A stretch of 64,000 nucleotides of DNA from contig CP136061.1 in NCBI GenBank assembly GCA_032622095.1, positions 249,253,582-249,317,581 of the forward strand, in the 5' to 3' direction. The number at the start of each line of letters is the position of its first letter. Position 1 is the first letter of the stretch. This document shows, one piece after another, positions 26,501 through 41,900 of this stretch. This DNA is from Siphonodentalium dalli (lineage: Eukaryota; Mollusca; Scaphopoda; Gadilida; Siphonodentaliidae). The notes beneath the pieces were generated by a model. It searched no databases. It worked only from the letters and a program-made list of their open reading frames with translations, and was not told the DNA's origin. The translations under genes and the position numbers were made by a program.

Positions 26501-29500
26501 GAAGTGCGAGATTACGCAGTTCCCTTGAGCGGTGGCGGTTCCGGGAATAGAGATACCAGACGTCCCATAGAGTGAGAGGGTCAGAGTGACATTGCGAGAA
26601 GAAAGACAGATCAGGATCGCTAGTAATAAATTCCAAGCACTCTGCCCTGTAGCAGTTTTCAATTTGTGTTTTGACGAGGTTCTTCCATTCTTGTTTCCCT
26701 GGGAAAATCCCAGCGTCAAGGAAATCTAGAAGAAACACCAGAAGGTCGTATTTTTCAAGGAGTGGCATCACATCTGTTACGAATCTAAATGGTCGTTTGT
26801 CGAAAAGAATGTACTGGTGTGCCTTGAAAACGAAAAGTTCCAGAGGAACCTGATGACCAATTGGAAGACGAATCAAGTTTCCGATGAAAGAAAGCTTTTT
26901 GATGTGGATTTCCTTCTCTATAGGTAACATTCCTAGAAGGCCCATCGACAGAGTAGTTCGCGCACGGACTGGTAGAGACTGGCAATGTTTAACACAGGTA
27001 CGCAGGCTATTCTCTAAGGTTTGAATTGCAGTGGTGCTGGTAAGCGGTAATAATTCGGCTCCGTATAGGGCTCTAGGAAATACAACAGACTTCATTATTT
27101 TGACAATAGTCCTCGGTGTGCTTGGTTGTAGCGCCCGCTTTCCTTGCATCGAGAAGTATGTCCGCCTCAATTTATCTGACATAATGTCTGCTCGCACTGT
27201 TGGGGTGTGGAATTTCGTCTGTAAGATACCGAGATGAACACACTCCGAACTTTCAGTGATGGGGGTCCCCCCGATGGACCACGACCTAGTATGTGAATTG
27301 TGCTGTTGCTTCGATTCGTTGAATACCTTGTACAAGACAGGTAACAATGTTATGGCGCGATAGCTGTCTGGACGGTTTCTTGGTTTCGGGAGTCCTTTGT
27401 AGAGTGGTACGATAATGCCGATTTTCAGCTTTACTGGTATATGTTCAAGTATTAGTATACGGTTGTAGAACAAACATAACAGGTTAATGAACGACTGCTG
27501 TGTGTTAATGTATATGAGGTGTTCATTTACAATGGCGCGATAGCTGTCTGGACGGTTTCTTGGTTTCGGGAGTCCTTTGTAGAGTGGTACGATAATGCCG
27601 ATTTTCAGCTTTACTGGTATATGTTCAAGTATTAGTATACGGTTGTAGAACAAACATAACAGGTTAATGAACGACTGCTGTGTGTTAATGTATATGAGGT
27701 GTTCATTTACAATGGCGTCTGCACCACCCGCTTTGTTGTGCCTCAGCGAGCGAATAACAGTGGATATTTCGTGTACTGTGATTTCCCCATAGTAAACATT
27801 CGGAAGATCAACTGATGATGATAATAGATTTTCGACAGTTCTCTCTACTTCCGACTCGAAGACCGGGTCCAAGTGACTGCTTTGAGTGAATAGTTGCGCA
27901 AAATATGACTTCCATCCAGAAATAATGTCAACTATAGTATAAAGTTGCCGAAACCCTTATAATAATCAACATTTTGGTCAACGAAAGTTTGCCGGTTTGT
28001 CAAATATCTGAAACGGCACGTGATTTTAGAGTTATCCATCTTCATCTTCAATTTGGTCAGAGAAATTCCCATCGTCGACTGTTTACTGGGCCACTATAAT
28101 TAAAATGATAGATTTCAAACATCGATGTCTGATCACTCTGAGCTTTGATGGGTAGGTTCCTCGACTCGAATCAAATATTGTTTACCCCCAAAGCCAAGGA
28201 AATAGTAATTTGCTAGCGTTAATTCGGATTGAGTACCTTTAATAAGAAGTAAACTCTGTTTCATAAAAAATGGACTGGAACCCTGAGTACAACTTTATTT
28301 TGTGTCTGCGGTGGTGCAGCATTAAAGATCATGTGCCAATGCATTCCTTTATATATCCGATTCTCACATAGGGAACCTTGCATATAAGAGAATGCACTGG
28401 CTTACAAGATCAAGGTAAATTTTGTTAGGCCAACGCACTCTCTTGTGTATGCGAGGCTCCATTTGGGAGACTCGCACATACAAGAGAATGCAATGGCACA
28501 GCGTTTTTGCAAAATTTCATGAAGCTCCAGTCATGAAACCGTTCAACGGACATGGCTCATTTGAGCTACCACATTCTCTCTATGTAATTTGGAAGGATGT
28601 ATATATATAAGATAGGTTGACAAATGTACGAGATATTGATATGCAGGCTTCATGTGCTCTGACGAATACTTTCCATGGTCACAAAATTTTCAGCTGTTTT
28701 TAATTTTTCGCACATAAGCAGGGGGGGGGGGGTCGGAAAATAATTTCAGGCACGTATGGCATTTTTTCCCTTTCGATAATTTTTTGTACCCACCCACCAC
28801 CACCGCCAAATTTTTTTCCGTTTTCGGCAGTTTTTTCCGACCATTTTTTGACACCCACCGCCCCCCCCCCTTTTAACACTAAAACAGAGATTTGCGGGGA
28901 AATTCACTGTAAACAGCTGTATGTGAATTTCTGTGCATACTATTTATCATGGATGTTAACATGGACATGTAAATAGGAATGAGTCATTTTGAGGTCATTC
29001 GGTCAAAACAAAATGGCGGCCATCTTGGATTTAAAATTTTGCAACAAAATACAAAACGATAACTGCCTGCAGTCAGTTTTACCAGTTAGAATTACATTAT
29101 TTCTCTCATTCAAAGTGGTTTTGAAGCCCAACTTATTGCCAAAACACTAAAAAACAAGCAGGATTTTTTTTTTTTAGTTGCGGAAAAAATTGCTTGTTGG
29201 TGGCTTTGACCACCCACCCACCCCGGCATACGTGCCGGATTTTTTTTTTCACCCCCCCCCCCCCGACATAAGTGAAACTAACGCTCTTCATTGGTACCAT
29301 ATCAGGAATAGACTAACACGAAACGCTCTTTTCTGTTAAATGGCGTGCAAATGGTTGCTTAGGGGGGGGGGGGGGGGGCAAACATAGTGTTCAAGGTTGT
29401 GATTTTTTATGAATTCAGTGACTCTTTCTGGACATATCATGCTCGTAGAAAGGTAGTACATAGAGATTATCAATAAGGTGAAGTGATCTGAGTCTCCATA

Positions 29501-31965
29501 TCACGCCGAGTTGAGAAGGTGAGATCCCGGATCAGACGAGCTGCCGCAGGCTGCGAGTCTGATCCGGGATTTGACCTTCTCAATGAGACGTGACGTGGAG
29601 ACATTTTGCTGAGGAGTGTGCGAAAATTGTCAACAAAACTACCGCTCTAATTCTCCATACTGTCAAAAACGTTTTTAGTGCGGGAATTGTTCACAAAGCA
29701 CATATATAGGAAATTTGACTTTTGTCGATCTCGGTCTCGCAATTTTGTCTGGAAAAACCCACGCTAAATATAGAAAACCACAGTCTAGTACCCAGCCGGT
29801 GACAGATTTACAGTTTTTGTTTGAATACCGTAATATCTCATGAGTGTCTGCAAAGAAATATCGAATTTTCACGAGCGGCTGCAAGATATTTCTTTCCAAA
29901 CACGAATGAGATGTTTCAGGTATTAAAAAACTGTAGGTAATATTTTTACTATATGCACCTTATTAAAGTTCAAAGTTGCTAAGCTATGCGGCATTTTTAC
30001 TTTTAATATTTTAATAGTACAGCAATTTGAACAATATGCCTACTCGGGAAGAATATATGTACTTCCTACTAATCATAAGTGCACAATTACCTATATACGT
30101 ACACGAGTTAAATGATTGTGTGAGCAATTTTGCGCTTTGCATTTATTTCAATCATGGAATTTCTCCCCGGCAATTAATTCAATGTTTTTGTGATATCAGC
30201 TCACAAAAGTCACAAAAATCATGCAATCTCGAGTTGAGACCACCCCTATTGTGAAATATAATTTTGAGGAACAAGTATTAACAAAAAAGTATATTCTCTC
30301 CCTTGTTTGTTCAATATCAAAGTTCCATCTCACTCAGAACATCAACTCGTTCCCTGTCAAAAAATTTCCAAGGTGTTGTACTGGTGCAATATACTAATCA
30401 GATGCAGATAACAAAAAAGAAAGAAATATTGAATAAGTAAATGCCACCATTGACTACATTCAAGCTACAGACTGAACAAATACAACATTTTTAACATATA
30501 AATACCCGATGTAACTTATTCAAAGGTTGCAAGGAATGTCACTCGACTGAGGGTAGGTTCAAAACCACTGGTATGCATACAAGCAATGATATGTCCTGTA
30601 TACATATTGTGGAGTAAGATACAAGATCTCTAATACTTGTCAACTAAAAGTAAAGAAGATAATTGGTAGCTTGGCGGTGGAATGTAAGTTTGAATTGTTA
30701 TAAGGATTAACTGTCATGTGGACTGTTTTTATGGAGATGTAACCGCGAGGTAAGTGGACATAACTTGTGTAAAACCCGAAGGATTTTACATACAAGGTAC
30801 GACCACTTACCTCACGGTTACATCTCCATAAAAATAGTCCACATGACAGTTAATCCTTATATTTATATCAATTTAGCGAAAAAGCCAATTTTGTAAATGT
30901 ATTTAAATCGAAAAGTGTATCGTGACAAAAACAGCCCAAAATACCCAATAGCACCCTTGGCAAAAGTTAATAGGAACAATTTCTCTTCATATTGAAACCC
31001 GATGATGTATTAAGTCAATCCTGCGCGAGTCCGAATGCGCCCAAAACATTACGCGTTCGTCTTTCCAAACCCAATGACGTATCGATGTTGTTATGAGCTT
31101 GGTGTTATGAGCCGTTGCGCATTCACCAAGAAATAACTGCAACTAGCCACGTGGGCGCCGACCAATCAGAATGCTGGATTTAGTGATGACAACACTTAGT
31201 ATGTAAATATATTCACATAAAGGCTGTGTATACCATGTGATAACTATAATGAAGTGCTTTGCAAGAGGTCTAAATAGTAAATATAGTTAAAATCACATTT
31301 GTACTGAGATTACCATTGTTATGCACCTTTAATTATAACCCTAATTTTATTATGTTTACCCTGGGATTTTATCTACCTCTAGATTGGCTCTCCTTGCTTT
31401 TTATGCAGCAGGATGTTATACACCTGACATATATATAGTACAATATGTTCCCTGATAAATATCATATATAAACATAAATACCCGTTATAAATAAACAGAT
31501 GCCACTTTTTCTAAGTTGTTTATGCCCATCATGGAGTGAGAGGGTCGGAAAACACAAACCCGGACTATCACACTCTCTTTACACAAACTTGTTTTTTTGT
31601 TGGCCAAATTTATGCAACCCACCATGTATGTATTTTCTGTCATCTTGTTTAATTCATATATATTTTTTATTTGGGAGCGGGGACATTGTAAGTTGTTAAA
31701 ACTTGTACCCTATCTCGTTGTAAATTAATGTACAATAAAATATGTTTCAGATAAAATGAGACTAACCCTGTGACACAGTGCCCCGCCGTAATGAGCCACT
31801 GGTCGTTAATGAGAGCGGCTCCACAGAAATACTGTTCGTATCCATCCCGTTTCATCTGCAGTGCGATCATCCATGGCCATTCCCCGGGTGATGCTGGCAA
31901 CCCGCCAACTATACGTCGGTCTATCTTCACCCCACACGTCGCTGAAAACATAATAATTATGCATT

Positions 31966-32013
<48 letters not shown>

Positions 32014-35000
32014 TTGTTGCATACAATCTGTAACCATTTAACAACATTAAAGTTGGACATAATAAATATACATTATATCTGGAAAACAACATACCAATTA
32101 TCACATGCACGTTTGATTAAAGATAGTCTATCTCTTTGTAAACATGATTGTGCTATATAGTTACTGGGGTATAAAATATCAGATATGAATCGAAGACTCC
32201 TGGACGGAAATACTTGTATCGATTAATATTGATTATATTTCGAATATCTTCTGGTCTAAACAGGTGTGATTGTTTAGCTAAAGAACAATAGTGGTTAATG
32301 TTAACATACACCAAAAATGTTATTGTGTCACAAATAAACGTTAATTAGACTCATTGTCGCTTATAACTATGGAATAAAACAATACAAACAAACAATCTGG
32401 GACATTTTACTTTTGGAACGTAACAAATTGTTGACCTAATCTGACATAATCACTGAAAGCAGAACAGTGTTTGTGTGCTTTTAAAATTCCAGCCGAATTG
32501 CATCTGCAGCCATCGTTGTCGTTACTGAGTTTTTGAAAATCTTATATTGGGCTGACGAATTGTGCTGCGTTTGCTAGTCTCAAAATCTCGGCAGATTCTG
32601 TGAAAAAAATAAGAATATATTCAGCTTTTTTAAGGAAATAGATCATAAAAAAGCTAATTAAATATAAGAACTGAATGCAGTGGGTGTGTGTTATTGCCCT
32701 TATAGAACCATGGTGAAATATTTTACAAGGGTGATTGGTACCAGATAGTTTTACTCTGGCAAATTCATCCAGTGAATGGTCATCATGGTATAAGCACACG
32801 TGTATTTTTACTCTAGTAAAATGTCCCCACCCATTTATTTCATCAAGGTATTTTTACCGGGAAGTAAGTATGCGTGTGGTGGTTCTACTAGAGACCGGTG
32901 AACCATGGTTACCAGGATCTATGCTGGTAAAATGTGGTCAGGTCAGGTAAACAATTGTATACTCTGGTAACAGCCATGTAAAAGCCACATAAAAGGGACG
33001 TAACCTTGTAAAGTAAAGTCATATGTCAACGTTGGCACAACCACCCTCTGAATGGTTGGGCCAACGTTGACAACGTAATTTTGCTCATTGTGTCAACGTA
33101 TTGGGCCTACGTCGGGCCAACGTTGGACGACATATACAGAGCGTTGGCCCAACGTTGATATCCAGACCACATGATTGGCATAACGTTGGCCCAACGTTGG
33201 AAACTGAAACCATTGGTTGGCATAACGTTGACCCAACGGAGGGACAACGTTGGAACCTCAAACTAAATTGGTTGGCATAACGTTGGGGATTTTTTTTGTT
33301 TGGCATCCAATAATCCGTTCATAATTCAGTTACCACCGCCAGCCACCATGTCACTATCAGTTGCAAGTTTGTGAGAAGCTACGATAGTATATGTATGTCA
33401 GTGAAAAAGTATTCTCCGCTATAGCTTATTGTACGCCGTGCAAACATTCAGAACTTTGTGATTCCGAGAAAAATATTGGGAAAATAATTAATTAATTTTA
33501 CACAAAAGAGTAGTTTCTCACAAACGTAAACCTACCTTGGATAGCGACCCGATGACAGATGATGGCATCTAAAGAACGAACAAAACCTTGAATTCCAAAT
33601 TAAAAGAAATTGAATCCTTTATTTGCTAAAATCGATACCAGCAGCAACTCTGAACGAGAACCAGAACAAAGCGCGCAATAACAAAAGCAGACACCTGATC
33701 CGTTCTGCACGCGCGTAGAATTTGACGTCAGAGCTTTCTACGTCATTTACGTTGGTATTACAACATTGGGCAAACGATATACCGACGGACACCATCCAAC
33801 GTATTTTATGACATATATCGTTGCATACATTGTGTCGGCAATGATTGTACGTGTGTTAACGGAACATAAAGTATCGGCATATCGTTGAGATGTATCATGT
33901 ACGCTATATATATGTAATTGGACTGCCATGAAGCTATTAGCGTTTGCCCAACATTCGACCAACGTTATAATTCCAACTGTTGCACGAGAGGAACACCTTA
34001 ATTGGGGTCAACCAAGGGCCAAAAACGTTAACCCAACCAATGTGATGTGCACAGTAAATTCCATTTTCATGTTGGCGTTGGCCCAATGTTGGGCCAACGT
34101 TTTAAGTCCAATGGTTGGGAGGAATACGTTGGGCCAACCACGCCAACCCAACTAATTTACCGCAGATAATTCCGTTGGCATGTTCGGGTTGGCTCAATGT
34201 TGGGCCAACGTTACATTTCCAACGGTTGGGAGAAATATGTTGGGCCAACCAATGGCCAGCAACGTCAACCCAACCAAGCCTAATGCCAACCATGCCGACA
34301 TTATGCCAACGTTGGTCTAACGTAGTCATGCTATCTGGGTATGTATACATTGCCCTGATCGAGCACAAAAATTATCTAACAAAGTTTGTGTAATTTCGTT
34401 CCTTAAATTTGGAAAGTCCCGCTTGAACCAAAGAAATATTTCGCGCAATGTAGTGCTTTGGTTCTCTGGTTATTTTATCAACACAAATATCTAATTACAC
34501 ATGGATAACAACATGCATGGGTAACAGTCAAATCAGACACAAGAGTTATAATTGGCTGTCATTTAGCTGAGCAGCGTGCAAAAATCGTGAACAATGCCCA
34601 CCGCTCTAAATCTACGTTCTGTCAATACGTTTTTAGCGACGGAATTGTTCCCCCACATATATAGGACAATTGAATTCGCCAATGTTGCTGAAAAAATCAG
34701 CGCCAAATATAGAAAACCACAGAAACACACTACTGGTACCCAGTCGGAGTCAGAAGACAGTATGACTGGTACCCAGTCGGAGTCAGAAGACAGTATGACT
34801 GGTGCAGTCTGGCAGAGATAGCATATAATCACACATACCATTCGAACTGACGCCTCTCTGGCCGACACAGATACCACATGACATGCACTGCTGCCGATAT
34901 GACTAAACGACAAGGTGTTGGTTCGTGTTTGTGTCTATAAAAAGAGAATGGATGGGGTGCATGCCAAATATTACATTCACACTGTATACTGCTATATAGC

Positions 35001-37582
35001 CTGGCTGCATATATAATCCCCGATAACAGGACAGCTGTCAACACTGACGTTCATGGCGGGAGCTGCGCTGGTGCAGCATCAAAGTACCTGTGCCAGTGCT
35101 TTCTCTTATATATGCGAGTCTCCCATATCGAGCCTCACATATATAATAGAATGGATGGCTTAACAAGGTCAATGTAAATATTGTGAGGCCAATGTATTCT
35201 CTTATATATGCGAGGCTCCCTATATATAAGTGAATGCATTGGCACAGGTTATTCGCAAAATTTCAGGAAGCTCCAATCATGGAAGGGTTTTAAAGCTCTT
35301 GTGTCCCTGTAGCCGAAGTGGTTATGTCGTGTATACGATCATCGAAGTCTGGTCTATATGCGAGGCTGGCGCAGGTTCGAACCCTGACATGGCCGAAGAT
35401 CGGGTAGATTTTCAAGCCTAATCTCGAGTTGGAACATCACAATGTGCCATTCTGTGCCATTTCGATGAGAAATGAAATTTTTGTTCACACCCCATGAAAC
35501 AAGCACATTTTAAGCAATGAACATCCATACTGAGTCCGTGGCTCCAAAACTCTGATATATATAAAAAACCCTGAAATTGGTCTAAAGCTACCGTGACCCG
35601 AGAATAAAGAGCCACCATGTAAGCGCCACATACTCTACCCCCCCCCCCCCCCAGTGATCCGAGAATAAAGAGCCACCATGTAAGCACCACATACTCGATT
35701 CCGCAGACGATAGCTTGTGCTAAGAAGTTGCGTTTACTTTTGTATTTGATTTGATTTGATTTTCTTTTCTGGCGCTGATACAGCATTTTAACCCAAGGTG
35801 ATGGGTACTGTTACACTATTCAATGCAATACGATTTTTAGTGTTACCCTTTATTTCGTCCCGATAAAAATCCGGATGTGTCTAACTTTTATATCTATCAA
35901 CCGATGTGTCTGTTCCAGTATCTTACGATTAAACTTGTTCGATTATAAATCATCTCTAAATTATATCCAACACGTCACATTGCGACAAGGATTAAAATAT
36001 ATCGAAATGGCAAGCATGACACCAGATTTCCCAGAGTTTGAACCGAATCTTGATGCAGATGCTGTTGGTATACGATGGGAAAATGTTCGAGAGATAAAAA
36101 CATAGATTATCCATGGATGTATATTATCATTACAACAAGATGCACCCCGTGACAAAGGTTGTTGGCATTAAAACAGTTGCTCGACAAAGCGAGAACCGCG
36201 CAAGTTGCTACCAAACATAACAAAGACATTGAATCTTCACAAGATGTCAACTATGTGTCACAAAATCCGAGTCAGAAAAAAGGCAAACCAAATCCCAAAA
36301 ATAAACACCAACCTCCATCGAAGTATTAACAACGTCAATGCTGTGGTTTATGCGGCGACAATTATCCAAACCCAGGTGGAAGAACAGCTTGTCCTGCGTA
36401 TATATGGTAAACATCGTACGGCGTGTTGGGTTGCAATCATTTGCTTATTGGCATAAGCCAAATGTACTGATACATGTATTTTAGCCATAATTTTCAGAAC
36501 CCACAACGAGAACACATTGAGAAAATTATCATTTACTACAATCTAAGTCCTCTTTATGGAGAAAACAAATATTCATTGTTTGCACTACATCATTCGAATA
36601 TTTTATTGGGACCGTTTATTTGTCTATTTTTAGAACATACCATTCGGGTGATACCATATAGCGATATATAGCATTAGGCTTTACCGAACGTCAAATGTCC
36701 CAGATTGTTTGGTTGTATTGTTTTATTCCATTGTTATAAGCGATAATGAGTATAATTAACGTTTATTTGTGACAAAATTACACAATAAAATTTATGGTCT
36801 CTGTAAACAGTAACCACTATTGTTTGTTAGCTAAACAACACACCTTTTTAGACCAGAAAATATTCGAAATAAAATTAATATTAATCGGTAGAAGCATTTC
36901 CGGACAGGAGTCTTCGATTTAGATCTAATATGTTATACCCTGGTAACTATATAATACATGTTTACAAAGAGATAATCCACCTTTAACGTTCTTGCACTCG
37001 TTTCTCGTGCCGCGAAGTAAAACTCGAAGCTCCGGTTCTGGTTTTACCATCGCGTCACAACAAACTCGTGCAATAGCGTTAACCAGTTCACACAATTGTG
37101 TCGTTCTATCTATATATTCCTTTATATACTAATAATATACCCATCTACATGATTACATTTGTATCTGTATTTGTAGTCTTGAAATCGGGATTTATAAAAA
37201 TGTTGTTGATGTTGTAAAAATTCATGGCGATAATTTATAATCTACCTATCTACCCATAGTTTATCATTTATATAATTTATAATAATTTATCATTTATAAT
37301 CTCCATAGCTGACCCTCCCGTAAACAATATGTATAATTTATAATTGATATGTATAATTATATAATTATTGTTAATTTTCTTACGAATCATATGTGTAAAG
37401 CATTTTGATTTTAAATTTGTTTTAAACATGTATAAGTGTTTACCTCGCAGGATAAAGTAGTGAATGGGCTGTGTAAATTCACATTGAAATTTCAATAACA
37501 ATTTATAATTTATCTGTATTTTATTCACAAAATAATGTCTGTATTTTTATAATTATATTATCTCATATATATTTTGAAGACC

Positions 37583-37616
<34 letters not shown>

Positions 37617-38894
37617 ATTAATACAAATCTACGATTCTCGACCGATCGGGACGAAACTTGGTACGTGTATGTAGTTTGACCAGGCGGTCGTCGTTGTCGT
37701 ATTGGCGAGCCCGTGCGACGCCAATGCAGCGCATGCGCAGACGATATCTCGGAAACGGGTGGAGCTATCGACTTGAAATTTCGTATGTGAATGTATCTTG
37801 CCCCGAATACGAATTTTATCGGGTCGCCGAGCCCGTGCGACGCCAGCTTCGCGCATGCGCAGACCAGATCTCGGACACGGGTGGAGCTATCGACTTGAAA
37901 CTTGGTACGTGTGTGTAGTTTGACCAGGCGGTCGACGTTGTCGTATTGGCGAGCCCGTGCGGCGCCCGCTTCGCGCATGCGCAGACGAGATCTCGGAAAC
38001 GGGTGGAGCTATCGACTTGAAATTTGGTATGTGAATGTATCTTGCCCCGGATACGAATTTTATCGGGTCGCCGAGCCCGTGCGGCGCCCGCTTTACGCAG
38101 ACCAGATCTCGGAAACGGGTGGAGCTATCGACTTGAAATTTGGCATGTGAATGTATCTTGCGCCGGGTACAAATTTTTCTTATATATATTTTGAATAGCC
38201 CGGACAACGTCGGGCTCATCGGCTAGTCTCATATATATTTTGAAGACCTCTGTTTGTTTGTTTGTTTGTTTGTTTGTCTGTCTGTCTGTCATTTATACAA
38301 ATCTACGATTCTCGACCGATCGGGACGAAACTTGGTACGTGTGTGTAGTTTGACCAGGCGGTGAACGTTGTCGTATTGGCGAGCCCGTGCGGCGCCCGCT
38401 TCGCGCATGCGCAGACGAGATCTCGGAAACGGGTGGAGCTATCGACTTGAAATTTGCTATGTGAATGGATCTTGCCCCGGATACGAATTGTATCGGGTCG
38501 CCGAGCCCGTGCGACGCCAGCTTCGCGCATGCGCAGACGAGATCTCGGAAACGGGTGGAGCTATCGACTTGAAATTTGGTATGTGAATGTATCTTGCCCC
38601 GGATACGAATTTTATCGGGTCGCCGAGCCCGTGCGACGCCAGCTTCGCGCATGCACAGACGAGAACTCGGAAACGGGTAGAGCTATCGACTTGAAATTTG
38701 GTGTGTGAATGTATCTTGCCCCGGACACGAATGTTATCGGGTCGCCGAGCCCGTGCGACGCCAGCTTCGCGCATGCGCAGACCAGATCTCGGAAACGGGT
38801 AGAGCTATCGACTTGAAATTTGGTTTTTGAATAGCCCGGACAACGTCGGGCTCATCGGCTAGTCTCATATATATTTTGAAGACCTCTGTCTGTA

Positions 38895-38926
<32 letters not shown>

Positions 38927-41900
38927 ATTAATACAAATCTACGATTCTCGACCGCTCGGGACGAAACTTGGTACGTGTGTGTAATTTGACCAGGCGGTGA
39001 ACGTTGTCGTATTGGCGAGCCCGGGCGGCGCCCGCTTCGCGCATGCGCAGACGAGATCTCGAAAACGGGTGGAGCTATCGACTTGAAATTTGCTATGTGA
39101 ATGTATCTTGCCCCGGATACGAATTTTATCGGGTCGCCGAGCCTGTGCGACACCAGCTTCGCGCATGCGCAGACGAGATCTCGGAAACGGGTGGAGCTAT
39201 CGACTTGAAATTTCCTATGTGAATGTATCTTGCCCCGGATACGAATTTTATCGGGTCGCCGACCCCGTGCGACGCCAGCTTCGCGCATGCGCAGACCAGA
39301 TCTCGGAAACGGGTGGAGCTATCGACTTGAAATTTGGTACGTGAATGTATCTTGCACCGGATACGAATTTTATCGGGTCGCCGAGCCCGTGCGACGCGAG
39401 CTTCGCGCATGCGCAGACCAGATCTCGGAAACGGGTAGAGCTATCGACTTGAAATTTGGTTTTTGAATAGCCCGGACTTGAAATTTGGTTTTTGAATAGC
39501 CCGGACAACGTCGGGCTCATCGGCTAGTATTATATAAAACAACATCAAAAACAACAACAACAGCATTTTTATAAATCCCAATTTCAAGACTACAAATAGT
39601 TATTTTTTGAATCAGCTAGCCAGGTTTAAACTGGGATGTTTAAAGATATATTGTGGACTTATTTCATTGAATAAAAACCATCAGTTAGCATCAAAATCCC
39701 CACTGGGGGAATGTAGCAAAGAACAAAGATAGTCGACAAATTCTAACCACATGGACTGTACCATTTCAGAACACAACGGTTGAACTATGCACAAATGTAA
39801 ATATTAACTACTTTATTCGGGACGCTTTATTTGGGCATAACATTACGACAATGATTACGCAAATAATAGTCACAATGTGTTATTATTTTATACACACAAT
39901 GACGCTCTTGTCTGACTATTTGGATATAAAATGTATGTAAATAACTTATTTAGGTATGATTATTTGTTGTTCCGCCCGGGAACACCTCAGTGTAGTGTTT
40001 CACATCACTTTTAACTGGAGATAACCAATCCGGCCTGTGGGTTTTGCTCCGTTGATTTACATGTAAATCCCCATCACAATTGGTCAATTGTCCTCTCCGT
40101 TACCCCCTTCTATACTAAATGGACTCCCCAGTCAGTTAAACAGTGTACATCGGAATGGTCTATATATCATTGGTTTGCAGGGATTTACAGGTAACATACG
40201 ACAGATAAATAAAAGTACAGAGGATTCATGTTTATTAAGGGAAATGTTTAGATAATAAGTTCAACAATTATATGTCGTTTGTTGAACTTATTACCTGGAC
40301 AATTCCTACAGGATAACTACTCGCCAGTGATTCTTTATTATAGACAGATTTAAACTTATTATCTGAACATTTCCTATAGGTTAACTACTCAACAATGATC
40401 TTTAGTATAGAAAGGGCTAAGCTTATTATCTGGACATTTCCTATAGGATAACTACTTGCCAATGATGCTTTAGTTAATATATAGAGAGGTTTAAACTTAT
40501 TATCTGGACATTTCCTATAGGATAACTACTCGCCAATGATGCTTTAGTTAATATATAGAAAGGGTTAAACTTATTATCCGAACATTTCCTATAGGATAAC
40601 TACTCGCCAATGATCTTTAGTATAGAAAGGGCTAAGCTTATTATCTGGACATTTCCTATAGGATAACTACTCGCCAATGATGCTTTAGTTAAGATATAGA
40701 AAGGGTTAAACTTATTATCCGAACATTTCCTATAGGATAACTACTCGCCAATGATCTTTAGTATTGAAATGTTTAAACTTATTATCTGGACATTTCCTAC
40801 AGGATAACTACTCGCCAATGATCTTTAGTATAGAAAGGGCTAAGCTTATTATCTGAACATTTCCTACAGGATAACTACTCGCCAATGGTCTTTGGTATAG
40901 AGAGGTTTAAACTTATTATCTGGACATTTCCTATAGGATAACTACTCGCCAATGATGCATTAGTTAATATATAGAAATGGTTAAACTTATTATCTGAACA
41001 TTTCCTATAGGATAACTACTCGCCAATGATCTTTAGTATAGAAAGGGCTAAGCTTATTATCTGAACATTTCATATAGGATAACTACTCGCCAATGATGCT
41101 TTAGTTAATATATAGAAAGGGTTAAACTTATTATCTGAACATTTCCTACAGGATAACTACTCGCCAATGATCTTTAGTATAGAAAGGGCTAAACTTATTA
41201 TCTGGACATTCCTACAGGATAACTACTCGCCAATGATGCTTTAGTATAGAAAGGGCTAAACTTATTCTCTGGACATTTCCTATAGGATAACTACTCGCCA
41301 ATGATGCTTTAGTATAGAAAGGGCTAAACTTATTATCTGGACATTCCTACAGGATAACTACTCGCCAATGATGCTTTAGTATAGAAAGGGCTAAACTTAT
41401 TCTCTGGACATTTCCTATAGGATAACTACTCGCCAATGATGCTTTAGTATAGAAAGGGTTAAACTTATTATCTGAACATTTTAGTAAATATATAGAAAGG
41501 ACTAAACTTATTATCTGGACATTTCCTATAGGATAACTACTCGCCAATGATGCTTTAGTTAATATATAGAAAGGGTTAAACTTATTATCTGAACATTTTA
41601 GTAAATATATAGAAAGGGTTAAACTTATTATCTGAACATTTCCTATAGGATAAATACTCGCCAATGATGCTTTAGTATGGAAAGGGCTAAACTTATTATC
41701 TGAACATTTCTTGTATGATGACTACTCGCCAATGGTGGTTTCGTATAGCAATGATTAAGCAAGGGACATGTTTGGCTTCCAATTAGCATGCAGCGCATGC
41801 ATACAGCTGATCGCCCACGAATCCTTCTAAATCACAGTATATACCTCTGTAATTATGTGCATCGTGACGTGAGCACCTGTGTGGAGATCAACGAGCGACA

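Noticed and set aside
29675-29899. 74-residue minus-strand frame
   Set aside because: The segment is a dispersed repeat also found near 34570-34745, and the two copies do not keep a common frame.
37553-39520. Many overlapping frames ([19 protein letters not shown]-type) on both strands
   Set aside because: GC-rich tandem core units of the Helitron-like elements, open in many frames, without Rep or helicase motifs.
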